Assembly: GCA_021781455.1 (NCBI GenBank)
Contig: JAJXWV010000058.1
Span: forward strand, 1 to 32,144
Length of the DNA stretch: 32,144 bases
DNA from: Acidobacteriota bacterium
GTDB lineage: Bacteria > Acidobacteriota > Thermoanaerobaculia > Gp7-AA8
Reading direction: 5' to 3'
In this document: positions 1-7,629 of the stretch, one piece after another
How positions within the stretch are numbered: the stretch's first letter is position 1
Layout of the letters: each line of letters begins with the position of its first letter
Translations under genes and position numbers: made by a program
Notes under the pieces: generated by a model
Databases searched by the model: none
Told to the model about the DNA's origin: nothing
The model's input: only the letters and a program-made list of their open reading frames with translations

Positions 1-406
1 GGTTCGTTCTTTCTCGTCCAAGGGCCACCTCCGTGGACGAGGGTAGCAGATCTGCGTAGGTCTGGCAACGCCTGTAACCTACCTACATATAATTTGTCCA
101 AACTCCAGGGCGGCCGTCAGGCCGCCGGACCAAGCGATCGCATCAGCGTACAAGGGCGCGGAGTGCCCGACAGAAGGCTAGGGAAACAGACCGAGGATCT
201 GTCGCACGCTGCGCGCGCTCGGATGCTGGGTCGGGCCGATCGGACGGCGGCCTCACGGCAGCCGCGAAATTGTGTCGGCGGCTCCGCCGCCTTAAGCCCG
301 GCCGGCAGGATGCCGGCACTCCGATATGCCGGCACTCCGACGAACGAGTTCAACGTTCAGAGCTCGATGGCGTATCCGTGGCAACGATCACGCAATCCTC
401 ATTGCC
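1..406. other. Gene-free leader region with hairpins
   Basis: I see no convincing protein gene here; the short open frames lack family resemblance. Visible structure: a perfect 8-bp hairpin (CTCGTCCA at 13-20 with TGGACGAG at 34-41), a TATAAT hexamer at 88-93, and then a GC-rich stretch that can fold. In that stretch CAGCGT (144-149) can pair with ACGCTG (206-211), enclosing GGGC/GCCC (154-157 with 165-168) and GACAGA/TCTGTC (169-174 with 198-203). A GGCGGC-TCC-GCCGCC hairpin follows at 277-291, then a half REP-like repeat (298-338). The TATAAT and the three-way-junction fold could mean an untranslated RNA from about 100 to 293. I do not recognise it as tmRNA, RNase P, 6S or SRP RNA, so this is only a candidate. 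Confidence 0.35.
298..338. repeat. Half REP-like palindrome with duplicated tail
   Basis: The 25 bases at 298-322 are identical to the right arm of the REPIN-like element at 13850-13874. The last 12 bases (TGCCGGCACTCC) are repeated at 327-338. Each copy ends in CTCC, the complement of a GGAG foot. It looks like a partner-less half of the paired elements found after the YfcE-like gene and after clpC. Confidence 0.7.
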
Positions 407-931
407 ATGACGCACGTCGCCATCATCTGCGGCTATGACCGCTTCTCCGACCTGCATCAGTATGCCGCGGACGTCGCGGCCCAGCTCGCCGGGGAGCGCG
501 TCGACGCGGTCGTCGTGAGCGGCGGCTTCACGTCCCCACGCTCGGGCATCTCGGAAGCGGCGCTGATGGCGCGCGTTCTCACCGAGAACATCCCCGACCT
601 CGTGGTCGTGCTGGAGGAGCGCGCGATGACGACGCTCGACAACCTCGTCTTCGGCCGCCACCTCGCTGAGCACCTCTTCGGGCGCATCTCGAGGTTCGTG
701 GTCTTCTGCGACGTGGCCCACCGAATGAAGGTGGCCGTGCTCTCGCGAATCATCCTCGGCGTCGACGCCACCGTCCGCGCGGTGCACCGCGTCGTGCCGT
801 GGTTCACGTATGCATTCGAGCCGGTCTCGATCGTGGTCGAGTCGACGGCCGCCCTCGTCCATCCCCTGCGCTCGCCCCTGAGCCGGCTGGCAGCATTGAG
901 CAAGGGCCTCAGCGACTCTTCGCGACGCTGA
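407..931 (+). CDS. DUF218 / YdcF-ElyC-SanA-like protein
   Basis: A 174-residue protein of the DUF218 type. The core is recognisable: an N-terminal beta strand (AIICGYDRF), the VVVSGG turn at about residue 41, an acidic helix, and LEERAMTTLDN, which matches the family's 'E....TT.EN' signature. Proteins of this family have been linked to cell-envelope metabolism (ElyC, SanA) or to nucleotide binding (YdcF), but the reaction is not established. I chose the ATG at 407 because conserved sequence begins there; an upstream start at 326 would add 27 residues encoded partly by REP-like repeat. There is no signal peptide or membrane anchor, unlike SanA and ElyC, so it is probably cytosolic. Its 3' end overlaps the convergent PilZ gene by 23 bp. 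Confidence 0.75.
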   Translation: MTHVAIICGYDRFSDLHQYAADVAAQLAGERVDAVVVSGGFTSPRSGISEAALMARVLTENIPDLVVVLEERAMTTLDNLVFGRHLAEHLFGRISRFVVFCDVAHRMKVAVLSRIILGVDATVRAVHRVVPWFTYAFEPVSIVVESTAALVHPLRSPLSRLAALSKGLSDSSRR

Positions 932-1511
932 GCTCGGCCAGCAGGCGGATCATTCGCCGCGCCTCGGCATCACCCGATTCGTAATTGCGCTGCAGCAGGT
1001 CGACCTGCTCGGCCGGCTCGCCCGCCGCAACGGTGAAGCCGTCCTCGGGTTGATCGGCGAGGAGCGACGACGACTTCTTCCACTGGCCGTCCTCGCCGAG
1101 CCTCCAGACGGTGAAGCCGCTGATCAGACCGCGCGCACCGGCCGACGCGGCCGTGAGCGTCTCGTCGCCGGAGACGACGTTCTCCTCGCGCAATCCTCGC
1201 GCATTCGCTTCCTGCGCCCGCAGGACCTGGGTTGCCGACTCGGCGATGAGGTCCATCAGAACTTCGCTCTTTTCGAGGAACTTCAGGCCGGAGCGGCCGT
1301 CGTCGGCGCGGATGATCTCGGCCATGATCTCGACCTCGGTCCCGTTCCAGAAGAAACGAACCAGCCCACGAGCGCCGTTCGGGATTTCGTCGTCATGCTC
1401 GACGAGCCCTCCTTTGGCGCTCACGTCGAGGAGCCGCACCGCAAAGTCGCCGAACCATCCGTCGGCCGCCCGCGTCAGGTGAAGGCGCTGGAACTCCCGG
1501 CGTTCGCTCAC
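909..1511 (-). CDS. PilZ domain protein
   Basis: A 200-residue protein with an N-terminal PilZ domain, the c-di-GMP-binding module. Right after the start is an RREFQR stretch (the RxxxR motif), and about 30 residues later DVSAKGG, which fits the D/NxSxxG motif. Strands such as GLVRFFW and AEIIRADDGRSGLKF fit the beta barrel. The C-terminal half (about residues 90-200) is unfamiliar and partly helical. I prefer the GTG at 1511, because its GTGA overlaps the stop of the upstream lipoprotein gene by 4 bp, the classic sign of translational coupling; an ATG at 1538 would add nine residues. It is probably a c-di-GMP-responsive cytosolic regulator; its target cannot be read from the sequence. Confidence 0.8.
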   Translation of the reverse strand: MSERREFQRLHLTRAADGWFGDFAVRLLDVSAKGGLVEHDDEIPNGARGLVRFFWNGTEVEIMAEIIRADDGRSGLKFLEKSEVLMDLIAESATQVLRAQEANARGLREENVVSGDETLTAASAGARGLISGFTVWRLGEDGQWKKSSSLLADQPEDGFTVAAGEPAEQVDLLQRNYESGDAEARRMIRLLAELSVAKSR

Positions 1512-1825
1512 TTCGATGTCCTCACGTCGGTGACCCAATAGGCGTCGCTGACCACGTGCAGCTTCGCCGTGATGGCGCTCCCATCCGGCGGCAGTTGCGC
1601 GACCTTCGCGCCGCGGACGCTGTAGTCCATCGTCATCGCTTCCATGAAGCCGGGAATGGCCTTGTGGTCGATCTGCAGCGTGTTGTCGACCTGGTCGCGC
1701 GAGATGATTTTTCCTTCGAGCGTGTAGAGCTGCTCTCCTTTCACGCTCAACGGCTTCGGCTTTTCGGAATCGCCGCAGGCGACGATGAAAAGGACGATGA
1801 GGACAAGGATCGCAGAGCGCTTCAT
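1508..1825 (-). CDS. CusF-like copper-binding lipoprotein
   Basis: A 105-residue small lipoprotein. The start at 1825 gives a short basic n-region, a hydrophobic core and the lipobox FIVAC, so it should be lipidated at that Cys and face the periplasm. The mature part (about residues 30-105) resembles the CusF/'copper-binding protein' domain: EGKIISRD, DHKAIPGFMEAMTMDY and a final beta strand. The AMTM segment supplies the Met residues expected for Cu(I)/Ag(I) binding. No CusCBA-type efflux genes are in the window, so a role in copper handling or delivery is inference from the family. It is the first gene of a two-gene unit with the PilZ protein. An in-frame start at 1852 was rejected because a TATAAT lies between it and 1825. 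Confidence 0.78.
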   Translation of the reverse strand: MKRSAILVLIVLFIVACGDSEKPKPLSVKGEQLYTLEGKIISRDQVDNTLQIDHKAIPGFMEAMTMDYSVRGAKVAQLPPDGSAITAKLHVVSDAYWVTDVRTSK

Positions 1826-1834
1826 AGCGCGCGG

Positions 1835-1840
1835 ATTATA
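1835..1840 (-). promoter_or_regulatory. -10 box of lipoprotein/PilZ operon
   Basis: On the minus strand this reads TATAAT and ends 9 nt before the ATG at 1825. At that distance transcription would begin at or next to the start codon, giving a leaderless mRNA. No good -35 box is visible. Confidence 0.5.
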
Positions 1841-1861
1841 GGGCGGGGCCACCGCCCGCCC

Positions 1862-1956
1862 GGGTGTCAGGTGTCAGCTGTCAGATCTCGCGCTTGCCGC
1901 AAGCCAGCAAACCGACAGGGGGCTTCCCGAGACCTGACACCCGAGACCCGACACCC
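1862..1956. repeat. Word palindrome (GTGTCAG type)
   Basis: GGGTGTCAGG (1862-1871) is the exact complement of CCTGACACCC (1933-1942). Around each arm the word is repeated in degenerate form (GTGTCAGCTGTCAG on the left, CGAGACCCGACACCC on the right). It fills the gap between the divergent lipoprotein and SDR genes. Confidence 0.75.
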
Positions 1957-1988
1957 AGTCGAATATGATCGAGCGTGAGGGGGGGGAC

Positions 1989-2804
1989 ATGCTTCCAGAC
2001 AACACCTTCGCCGGACGTATCGGCATCATCACGGGCGGCGGCACCGGAATCGGCTTCGCCATGGCGCGCGAGCTGGCACGGCTGGGCGCCACGGTCGTTC
2101 TGACGAGCCGCAAGAAAGAGCACCTCGGGCCGGCCGTCGAGAAGCTGCGCAGCGAGACCGGCCGCGCCGACGCCGCGTATTTCGAGATCGCCGACGTCCG
2201 CGATTCCGAGGGAGTCGAGGCGATGGTGGCGCGAGTGGAGAAGGAGCGCGGGCGCATCGACTTCCTGGTCAACAACGCCGCGGGCAACTTCATCGTGCAG
2301 TCGGATCAGCTGTCGGCGAACGGCTGGAACACGGTCATCGGCATCGTCCTCAACGGCACGTTCTACTGCACGAGCGCGGTCGGAAAACGGATGATCGCGA
2401 ACAAGACCGGTGGCGCGATTCTGAACGTGATCGCCAACTACGCGTGGACCGGCGCGCCCGGGGTGGTGCACTCGGCGAGCGCGAAGGCGGGCGTGCTGGC
2501 GATGACGCGCACGCTGGCCGTGGAGTGGGCGCGGCACAAGATCCGGCTCAACGCCATCGCGCCTGGGCCGGTCGACACGCCGGGAGCATCGGAACGGCTG
2601 TTCCCCGATCCGGCGATCGCGGAGGGAATCCGGAAGACGATCCCGCTGCGGCGCTTCGCGACGCTCGAGGAAGTGGCGAACGCCGCCTCGTACCTGCTGT
2701 CGGATTACGCGGCGTACGTGACCGGCGAAGTGATGGTCATCGACGGCGGCCAGTGGCTCTCCGGCGCCGACTACTGGGGGCGCATCCGCCAGATGGCCAA
2801 ATGA
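1989..2804 (+). CDS. SDR reductase, 2,4-dienoyl-CoA-reductase-like
   Basis: A 271-residue short-chain dehydrogenase/reductase. The cofactor motif TGGGTGIG is at residues 15-22 and NNAAGNF near residue 95. The usual YxxxK active site is replaced by a SASAKAGV stretch, then APGPVDTPGA. The NNAAGNF and SxxxK features are those of mitochondrial/peroxisomal-type 2,4-dienoyl-CoA reductases, which use NADPH to reduce 2,4-dienoyl-CoA during beta-oxidation of unsaturated fatty acids. The start at 1989 has a strong purine-rich ribosome site (GAGGGGGGGG) just upstream; the in-frame ATG at 1965 has none. A TATGAT hexamer lies at 1964-1969. It appears monocistronic. The exact substrate is inferred; other SDRs with Ser in that position exist. 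Confidence 0.82.
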   Translation: MLPDNTFAGRIGIITGGGTGIGFAMARELARLGATVVLTSRKKEHLGPAVEKLRSETGRADAAYFEIADVRDSEGVEAMVARVEKERGRIDFLVNNAAGNFIVQSDQLSANGWNTVIGIVLNGTFYCTSAVGKRMIANKTGGAILNVIANYAWTGAPGVVHSASAKAGVLAMTRTLAVEWARHKIRLNAIAPGPVDTPGASERLFPDPAIAEGIRKTIPLRRFATLEEVANAASYLLSDYAAYVTGEVMVIDGGQWLSGADYWGRIRQMAK

Positions 2805-2836
2805 TTTGCGGGTTTAGGGCTCGGCGCGGGATTGTT

Positions 2837-2914
2837 TTTCACCACAGAGAGCACAGAGATCACGGAGACTTGAGCGCAACTTTCTCTGGGATCTCTGTGC
2901 TCTCTGTGGTGAAA
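2837..2914. repeat. Word palindrome (CACAGAG type)
   Basis: Perfect 24-bp inverted repeat: 2837-2860 against 2891-2914, with a 30-nt loop. Each arm is built from the word CACAGAG. A related element with different flanks is at 30566-30825. It lies just after the SDR gene and could act as its terminator, though no clean T-run follows. Confidence 0.85.
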
Positions 2915-2937
2915 GACACGCGACCGTATGCGCAAAC

Positions 2938-2968
2938 TTGACGAGTAGCCTACCAGTTCACTAGGCTA
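2938..2968 (+). promoter_or_regulatory. Rrf2 operator overlapping rrf2 promoter
   Basis: TAGCCTA (2946-2952) and TAGGCTA (2962-2968) form a perfect 7-bp inverted repeat with a 9-nt spacer, centred 16 nt before the GTG at 2974. A TTGACG -35-like box lies at 2938-2943, and the right half-site overlaps a possible -10 (TAGGCT, 2962-2967). A dimeric Rrf2 protein bound here would block the promoter. That this is the target of the adjacent regulator, and that it controls the sulfate operon, is inferred. Confidence 0.55.
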
Positions 2969-2973
2969 TTCGC

Positions 2974-3426
2974 GTGCTCTCGAGACGCGCGAAATACGGC
3001 CTGAAGGCGCTCCTGGCGCTGGCGCGTACCGGCGGCGACGAGCCGACTCGCATCTCCGACCTCGCCCGCGACGAGCACATTCCGAAGAAGTTCCTCGAGC
3101 TGATCCTCCTCGAGCTCAAGGGGCACGGCCTCGTCGCCAGCCGCAAGGGCGTGGGCGGCGGCTACATTCTCGGCAAGCCCGCCGACCTGATCACGATGGG
3201 CGAGGTCGTGCGCATCCTCGACGGCCCGCTGGCGCCGATCGCCTGCGTGAGCCAGACCGCGTATGAGCGCTGCCCGGACTGCCCCGACGAGCAGGCCTGC
3301 GGGGTTCGTTTCGTGATGAAGCAGGTGCGCGACGGCATCGCCGACATCCTCGACAACACCGCCATCACCGACGTGATCGCGGCCGGCACGACGAAGAAGC
3401 GCCGCGCTGCGGGGCGGAGGTCGTGA
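2974..3426 (+). CDS. Rrf2-family transcriptional regulator
   Basis: A 150-residue regulator of the Rrf2 family (IscR, CymR, NsrR). The winged helix is clear: a [16 protein letters not shown] opening, [22 protein letters not shown] as the recognition region, and the wing [14 protein letters not shown]. Four cysteines at 91, 100, 103 and 109 cluster where IscR-type proteins hold an Fe-S cluster, so redox or cluster sensing is plausible. It starts with GTG at 2974, at the edge of its own palindromic operator. Its stop overlaps the sulfate-binding protein start, so it is the first gene of the sulfate uptake operon. A CymR-like role in sulfur supply fits the context but is not proven; an IscR- or NsrR-like sensor is the alternative. 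Confidence 0.85.
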   Translation: MLSRRAKYGLKALLALARTGGDEPTRISDLARDEHIPKKFLELILLELKGHGLVASRKGVGGGYILGKPADLITMGEVVRILDGPLAPIACVSQTAYERCPDCPDEQACGVRFVMKQVRDGIADILDNTAITDVIAAGTTKKRRAAGRRS

Positions 3427-4541
3427 TGTGGACCTCGGTAAACCGTTGCCCGGTCACCGGGTCGCCGGGTCGCCCGGTGTCCCGACCCGGTGACGTGGTG
3501 ACCCGGGGACCCGGCAACCGGGCAGAGCTTTTTTTTGCCCGAATTGTCGACTCAATTGGTAGGCTTCTCCTCATAGGCGCGCTCGTTCTCGTTGCATCCG
3601 CTCTCTCCGCCGCCGAGCTTCTCAACGTCTCCTACGATCCGACGCGCGAGCTCTACCAGGAGATCAACAGCGAGTTCGCACGCGCCTGGATGCGCGCTCA
3701 TCGCGAATCGGTCGTGGTGAAGATGTCCCACGGTGGCTCCGGCAAACAGGCCCGCAGCGTCATCGACGGCCTCCCGGCCGACGTCGTCACCCTGGCTCTC
3801 GGCTACGACATCGACGCCATCGCAAGAGCGGGACTTCTTCCCGCGACCTGGCAATCGCGCCTCCCGTTCCACAGCGCGCCGTACACCTCGACCATCGTCT
3901 TCGTCGTCCGCAAAGGAAATCCGAAAGGCATCCGCGACTGGGACGACCTCGGCCGGCCGGGCCTCTCCGTCATTACGCCGAACCCGAAAACGTCCGGCGG
4001 CGCGCGCTGGAACTACCTCGCGGCCTGGGGTTGGGCGAAGCGCCGCTACGGCTCCGACGCCAGGGCGATGGAGTTCGTCTCCCGCGTGTTCCGGAACGTG
4101 CCGCTGCTCGACACAGGAGCGCGCGGCGCGACCACGACGTTCGTGGAGCGCGGCATCGGCGACGTCTACATCGCCTGGGAGAACGAGGCGCTGCTCGTCA
4201 CGCGCACGATCGCGCCTGGGAGATTCCAGATCGTGATGCCGTCCGAGTCGATCCTGGCGGAACCGCCGGTGGCGATCGTCGACAGCGTCGTCAGGCAGCA
4301 CGGAACGAGCGCGATCGTCCGCGCCTACGTCGAGTTTCTCTACTCGCCGATGGGCCAGCGCATCGCCGCGAAGCACTTCTTCCGGCCCCGTGATTCGGGC
4401 GCGACGGCCGGGCTTCCGCCGACCTTCGCGCCAGTGAAGCTCTTCACGCTCGAGGAGATGTTCGGCAGCTGGAGCGCAGCGCATGCCGCCCATTTCGCCA
4501 ACGGTGGCAGCTTCGACCGCATCATGGCGGCGCACCGATGA
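3426..4541 (+). CDS. Sulfate ABC transporter substrate-binding protein
   Basis: A 371-residue periplasmic sulfate/thiosulfate-binding protein (Sbp/CysP family). Diagnostic stretches are [17 protein letters not shown], the [11 protein letters not shown] ligand loop, [12 protein letters not shown], and [19 protein letters not shown]. It delivers the anion to CysTWA. The start may be this ATG (overlapping the rrf2 stop by one base) or the GTG three bases upstream. The N-terminus is odd. About 35 residues encoded by a GC-rich word palindrome precede the real signal peptide ([19 protein letters not shown]), and no ATG, GTG or TTG lies closer to it. The palindrome ends in a hairpin and eight Ts, a terminator-like structure inside the frame. 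A 4-bp overlap links it to cysT. Confidence 0.9.
   Translation: MWTSVNRCPVTGSPGRPVSRPGDVVTRGPGNRAELFFARIVDSIGRLLLIGALVLVASALSAAELLNVSYDPTRELYQEINSEFARAWMRAHRESVVVKMSHGGSGKQARSVIDGLPADVVTLALGYDIDAIARAGLLPATWQSRLPFHSAPYTSTIVFVVRKGNPKGIRDWDDLGRPGLSVITPNPKTSGGARWNYLAAWGWAKRRYGSDARAMEFVSRVFRNVPLLDTGARGATTTFVERGIGDVYIAWENEALLVTRTIAPGRFQIVMPSESILAEPPVAIVDSVVRQHGTSAIVRAYVEFLYSPMGQRIAAKHFFRPRDSGATAGLPPTFAPVKLFTLEEMFGSWSAAHAAHFANGGSFDRIMAAHR
3445..3522. repeat. Word palindrome inside start of sulfate-binding gene
   Basis: GTCACCGGGTCG (3453-3464) pairs exactly with CGACCCGGTGAC (3483-3494). The outer arms 3445-3463 and 3500-3518 match at 17 of 19 bases. The repeated word is CCCGG(T/G)(C/G)ACC-like. 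It is translated as part of the binding-protein N-terminus. Confidence 0.8.
3510..3536 (+). terminator. Terminator-like hairpin with T8
   Basis: CCCGG-CAA-CCGGG (3510-3522) is followed after six bases by eight Ts (3529-3536). It lies between rrf2 and the body of the sulfate-binding gene, inside the reading frame. The stem is short and the T-run is not adjacent, so it may attenuate rather than end transcription. Confidence 0.35.
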
Positions 4542-5356
4542 CCACGCTCACGATCCGCCGCAGCGTCCTTCCCGGATTCCGTCTCACCCTCGGCGTGTCG
4601 CTGACGTTCATCGTGCTGCTGCTGCTGATTCCGGTCGCCGCGCTCGTGGTCAAGGGCAGCTCGCAGTCGGTGTCGGCGTTCTGGGCCTCGATCTCATCGC
4701 CGCGCGCACTGGCCGCGTTTCGAGTCAGCCTCCTGGCCTCTGCGGCGGCCGCGACGATCAATACCGCCCTCGGCCTGGCGACGGCGTGGGTGCTGGAGCG
4801 CCATCGCTTCGCCGGCCGCGGCCTGCTGGACATGCTGATCGACGTTCCCTTCGCGCTGCCCACCTCCGTGGCCGGCATCACGCTGGCCACGCTCTACGGA
4901 CCTAACGGGATGATCGGCCGCATTCTGGCGCCGCTCGGCATCAGGGTCGCCTACGCGCCGGCGGGCATCGTGGTGGCGTTGATCTTCGTGACCGTGCCGT
5001 TCGCCGTGCGGACGCTGCAGCCGGTCATCCGCGACCTCGATCCGGAGGTGGAGGACGCGGCGGAGTCGCTCGGCTCGTCGCGCCTGACCACGTTCCTGCG
5101 CGTGACGCTTCCGGAGCTGCGGCCGGCCATCCTGACCGCGTTCACGCTTTCGTTCGCCCGCGCCATCGGCGAGTACGGCTCGGTGATCTTCATCGCCGGC
5201 AACATGCCGATGCGCACCGAGACGATTCCGCTGCTAATCATGATTCACCTCGACCAGTTCGACTACGCGACCGCCACCGCGATCGCCCTGGCCTATCTCG
5301 TGGCGGCGCTGCTGCTGCTCACCATCGTGCAGTCGATGCAGTGGAGGCGGCGATGA
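4538..5356 (+). CDS. cysT: Sulfate ABC transporter permease CysT
   Basis: A 272-residue inner-membrane permease with about six hydrophobic segments. The cytoplasmic EAA loop is visible near residues 180-200 ([15 protein letters not shown], followed by [10 protein letters not shown]), and the [19 protein letters not shown] stretch is typical of CysT/CysU. With CysW it forms the channel for sulfate or thiosulfate. Its ATG overlaps the binding-protein stop (ATGA at 4538-4541), and its own stop overlaps the cysW start the same way, so expression is tightly coupled. No repeat-derived sequence is present, in contrast to both neighbours. Length and motifs fit the family. Confidence 0.92.
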   Translation: MTTLTIRRSVLPGFRLTLGVSLTFIVLLLLIPVAALVVKGSSQSVSAFWASISSPRALAAFRVSLLASAAAATINTALGLATAWVLERHRFAGRGLLDMLIDVPFALPTSVAGITLATLYGPNGMIGRILAPLGIRVAYAPAGIVVALIFVTVPFAVRTLQPVIRDLDPEVEDAAESLGSSRLTTFLRVTLPELRPAILTAFTLSFARAIGEYGSVIFIAGNMPMRTETIPLLIMIHLDQFDYATATAIALAYLVAALLLLTIVQSMQWRRR

Positions 5357-6303
5357 TGTTCAGACCGCAGACCGCGGACCGCAGACCGCAGAAGGAGACG
5401 TCGATTGCCTCACGAGCGCTGCTCGTTCTCGTCCTCGTCTACCTCACCCTCGTGCTTGTGCTGCCGCTGGTCACGATCTTTTCGCAGGCCTTCGGGAACG
5501 GCGTCGGCGCGGTGTGGAAAGCCATAGCCGATCCGGACGCGATTGCCGCATTGCGCTTGACGGTCGTCGCGGCGTCGTGGGCGGTCGTCCTGAACACGCT
5601 CTTCGGGCTGGCCATCGCCTGGCTGGTCACGCGGTTCGAATTTTCCGGCCGTCAGCTGCTCATCACGATTCTCGACGTGCCGCTGATGATCTCGCCGGTG
5701 ATCTCGGGAATGCTGTTCATCCTGCTGTTCGGATCGCGTGGCGTCTTCGCTCCGCTCGCGACGAAGCTCGGATTGCAGATCATCTTTGCCACACCCGGAA
5801 TCGTCCTGGTGACGACGTTCGTGACCCTGCCATACGTGGCGCGCGAGCTGATCGCGTTCATGCAGACGGAAGGGTCGGAGAGCGAGCAGGCGGCGGTATC
5901 GCTGGGCGCGCGCGGCTGGACGACGTTCCGCAGGATCACGCTGCCGTCGATCCGCTGGAGCCTGCTGTACGGGATCGTTCTCTGCGCCGCGCGCGCAGTG
6001 GGCGAGTTCGGCGCAGTGTCGGTCGTCTCCGGCCATATCCGCGGCCTGACCAACACCGCCACGCTGCACATCGAAGTGCTCTACGACGAGTACCAGACGC
6101 AGCAGGCCTTCGCCGTGGCCGCTCTGCTGACGCTGATTGCACTGTTCGCGGTCGTGGCGAAGCGATTCCTGGCTTCGCGCGACTTCGAGCGCGCGGCGGC
6201 TGGACCGCAGACCGCAGACCGCGGACCGCAGTCCCACCCGCCCGGTTCCCATCTGCGGTCTCCGGTCCGCGGTCTGCGGTCCGGCCGGGAGGTGGCTCCG
6301 TGA
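5353..6303 (+). CDS. cysW: Sulfate ABC transporter permease CysW
   Basis: A 316-residue inner-membrane permease, second half of the sulfate channel. The EAA loop ([15 protein letters not shown], followed by ITLPSIRW) and [21 protein letters not shown] identify CysW. I chose the ATG at 5353, which overlaps the cysT stop (ATGA); a GTG at 5341 is possible. Both ends are unusual. The first 20 residues (with [10 protein letters not shown]) and the last 35 (with [10 protein letters not shown] and VRGLRSG) are translated from copies of a GACCGCA-word repeat, not from permease sequence. The permease core is intact, so these tails probably lie in the cytoplasm and are tolerated. The GTGA overlap with cysA is preserved. 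Confidence 0.92.
   Translation: MMFRPQTADRRPQKETSIASRALLVLVLVYLTLVLVLPLVTIFSQAFGNGVGAVWKAIADPDAIAALRLTVVAASWAVVLNTLFGLAIAWLVTRFEFSGRQLLITILDVPLMISPVISGMLFILLFGSRGVFAPLATKLGLQIIFATPGIVLVTTFVTLPYVARELIAFMQTEGSESEQAAVSLGARGWTTFRRITLPSIRWSLLYGIVLCAARAVGEFGAVSVVSGHIRGLTNTATLHIEVLYDEYQTQQAFAVAALLTLIALFAVVAKRFLASRDFERAAAGPQTADRGPQSHPPGSHLRSPVRGLRSGREVAP
5361..5392. repeat. Single arm of GACCGCA word repeat, in cysW start
   Basis: Four tandem degenerate copies of (G)ACCGCAG/ACCGCGG. The complementary words are not nearby but 880 bp downstream at 6253-6282, at the other end of the same gene, where a full palindrome of the same word is found. It is translated in frame. Confidence 0.8.
6202..6282. repeat. 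Word palindrome (GACCGCA type) in cysW end
   Basis: GGACCGCAGACCGC (6202-6215) pairs exactly with GCGGTCTGCGGTCC (6269-6282). Each arm holds four copies of the 7-9 base word. It lies inside the last 35 codons of cysW, just before the cysA start. Confidence 0.85.
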
Positions 6304-7367
6304 GCATCGTTCTCCGCGACGTGTCGAAGACCTTCGGCACGTTCAAGGCTCTCGATGGCGTGTCCCTGACGGTCGAAGACGGCCAGCTGCTGGCGCTGTT
6401 AGGTCCGTCGGGCTCCGGCAAGACGACTCTTCTGCGCGTGATCGCCGGCCTGGAGGCGCCAGACAGCGGCTCGGTCCTGTTCGACGACGGCGATGCCACC
6501 GAGCGCCAAGCCCGCGATCGCGGCGTCGGTTTCGTCTTCCAGCACTATGCGCTGTTCCGGCACATGACCGTCGCGGAGAACGTCGCCTTCGGCCTGGAGG
6601 CCAGGCCGCGCGCGACGCGCCCCGCGAAACGCGTGATCGACCGGAAAGTGGACGAGCTCCTCCACCTCGTCGGACTGGGCGGCCACGCCGCGCGCTATCC
6701 CTCGCAGCTCTCCGGCGGCCAGCGCCAGCGCGTGGCCCTGGCGCGCGCCCTGGCGGTCGAGCCGCGCGTGCTGCTCCTCGACGAGCCGTTCGGTGCGCTC
6801 GACGCCAACGTGCGCCGCGAGCTGCGCCGATGGCTGCGGCGGCTGCACGATGAGCTGCGCGTGACGAGCGTCTTCGTCACACACGACCAGGAAGAGGCCC
6901 TCGAGCTCGCCGACTCAGTGGTGATTTTCAACGAGGGAAAGATCGAGCAGGTCGGCACACCCGCCGAGATCTGCGAGGCGCCCCGCACGCCTTTCGTCTA
7001 CCGCTTCATCGGCCGCGTGAACCTGCTGGAAGGCCTCGCCGACGGCAGCGGCGTCATCGCGGAAGGGGAGCGTTTCGACCTGCCGGCGGGCGCAGCGCCC
7101 CGCGGATGGATCGGATTCCGGCCGTACGAAGTCGAGCTCTCCGCGATTCCGCTCGCGGGCCACATCGCTGTCCGGGTGCGCACGGTGAACCGCCTCGGTG
7201 GGGCGGCCGTGCTCGAAGTCGAGACCGAGTCCGGCCAGCCCCTGCGCCTCGAGATCGCCCGCGATCATCCCGCAGCCGCCGTGCAGCGCGGCGAGAGGCT
7301 GTGGGTCCGGCCGACGACCTTGATCGCGATGACGCTCCCGGAGCAGGTGCCCCTCCCGTCACTCTGA
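6300..7367 (+). CDS. cysA: Sulfate ABC transporter ATPase CysA
   Basis: A 355-residue ATPase that powers CysTW. Walker [10 protein letters not shown] (about residues 35-43), the Q-loop in [15 protein letters not shown], the signature [15 protein letters not shown] (about 137), Walker [13 protein letters not shown] and the switch His in FVTHDQEEA are all present. The C-terminal part (about 240-355) is a shortened TOBE-like regulatory domain with GFRPYEVEL. The GTG start at 6300 overlaps the cysW stop by 4 bp (GTGA) and begins exactly at [12 protein letters not shown]. It is the last gene of the rrf2-cys operon. A large inverted repeat separates it from the convergent M20 gene. Confidence 0.92.
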   Translation: MSIVLRDVSKTFGTFKALDGVSLTVEDGQLLALLGPSGSGKTTLLRVIAGLEAPDSGSVLFDDGDATERQARDRGVGFVFQHYALFRHMTVAENVAFGLEARPRATRPAKRVIDRKVDELLHLVGLGGHAARYPSQLSGGQRQRVALARALAVEPRVLLLDEPFGALDANVRRELRRWLRRLHDELRVTSVFVTHDQEEALELADSVVIFNEGKIEQVGTPAEICEAPRTPFVYRFIGRVNLLEGLADGSGVIAEGERFDLPAGAAPRGWIGFRPYEVELSAIPLAGHIAVRVRTVNRLGGAAVLEVETESGQPLRLEIARDHPAAAVQRGERLWVRPTTLIAMTLPEQVPLPSL

Positions 7368-7403
7368 AGAGGCTGTGCAGAAATACGGTGAACTTGATCG
7401 CAA

Positions 7404-7622
7404 GCTCGCCCCCTCATCCGCCTTCGGCACCTTCTCCCCCGCTTTGATGTTGGCGGTGGCACCTTCTTCGAGGATCGACGCGGGGGAGAAGGGTTTCGGA
7501 TTGAACGGTTTCGCGAGACTCGACAATCGAGAACCTTCTCCCCCGCGTCGATTCACACAGCGCGAGCCTCCGCCCCAAGCGGAGCGGGGGAGAAGGTGCC
7601 GAAGGCGGATGAGGGGGCGAGC
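7404..7622. repeat. Nested perfect inverted repeats between convergent genes
   Basis: The outer arms 7404-7442 and 7584-7622 are a perfect 39-bp inverted repeat. An inner pair, 7475-7492 and 7534-7551, is a perfect 18-bp inverted repeat in the reverse sense. Both share the word CTTCTCCCCCGC. The element fills the 262 bp between cysA and the M20 gene and reaches almost to the M20 stop codon. It may end transcription from both sides. Confidence 0.9.
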
Positions 7623-7629
7623 CAGCGAC

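Noticed and set aside
100-293. Known RNA (tmRNA, RNase P, 6S, SRP) in the leader region
   Set aside because: None of the conserved sequence blocks of these RNAs that I know is present; only generic stems are seen.
94-438. Frame of 114 codons at the window start
   Set aside because: It crosses hairpins and a REP-like repeat and overlaps the DUF218-type gene; no recognisable protein character.
1989-2804. SDR as inactive because the active-site Tyr is missing
   Set aside because: Ser in this place with the following Lys is the normal arrangement in 2,4-dienoyl-CoA-reductase-type SDRs, and the cofactor motif is intact.
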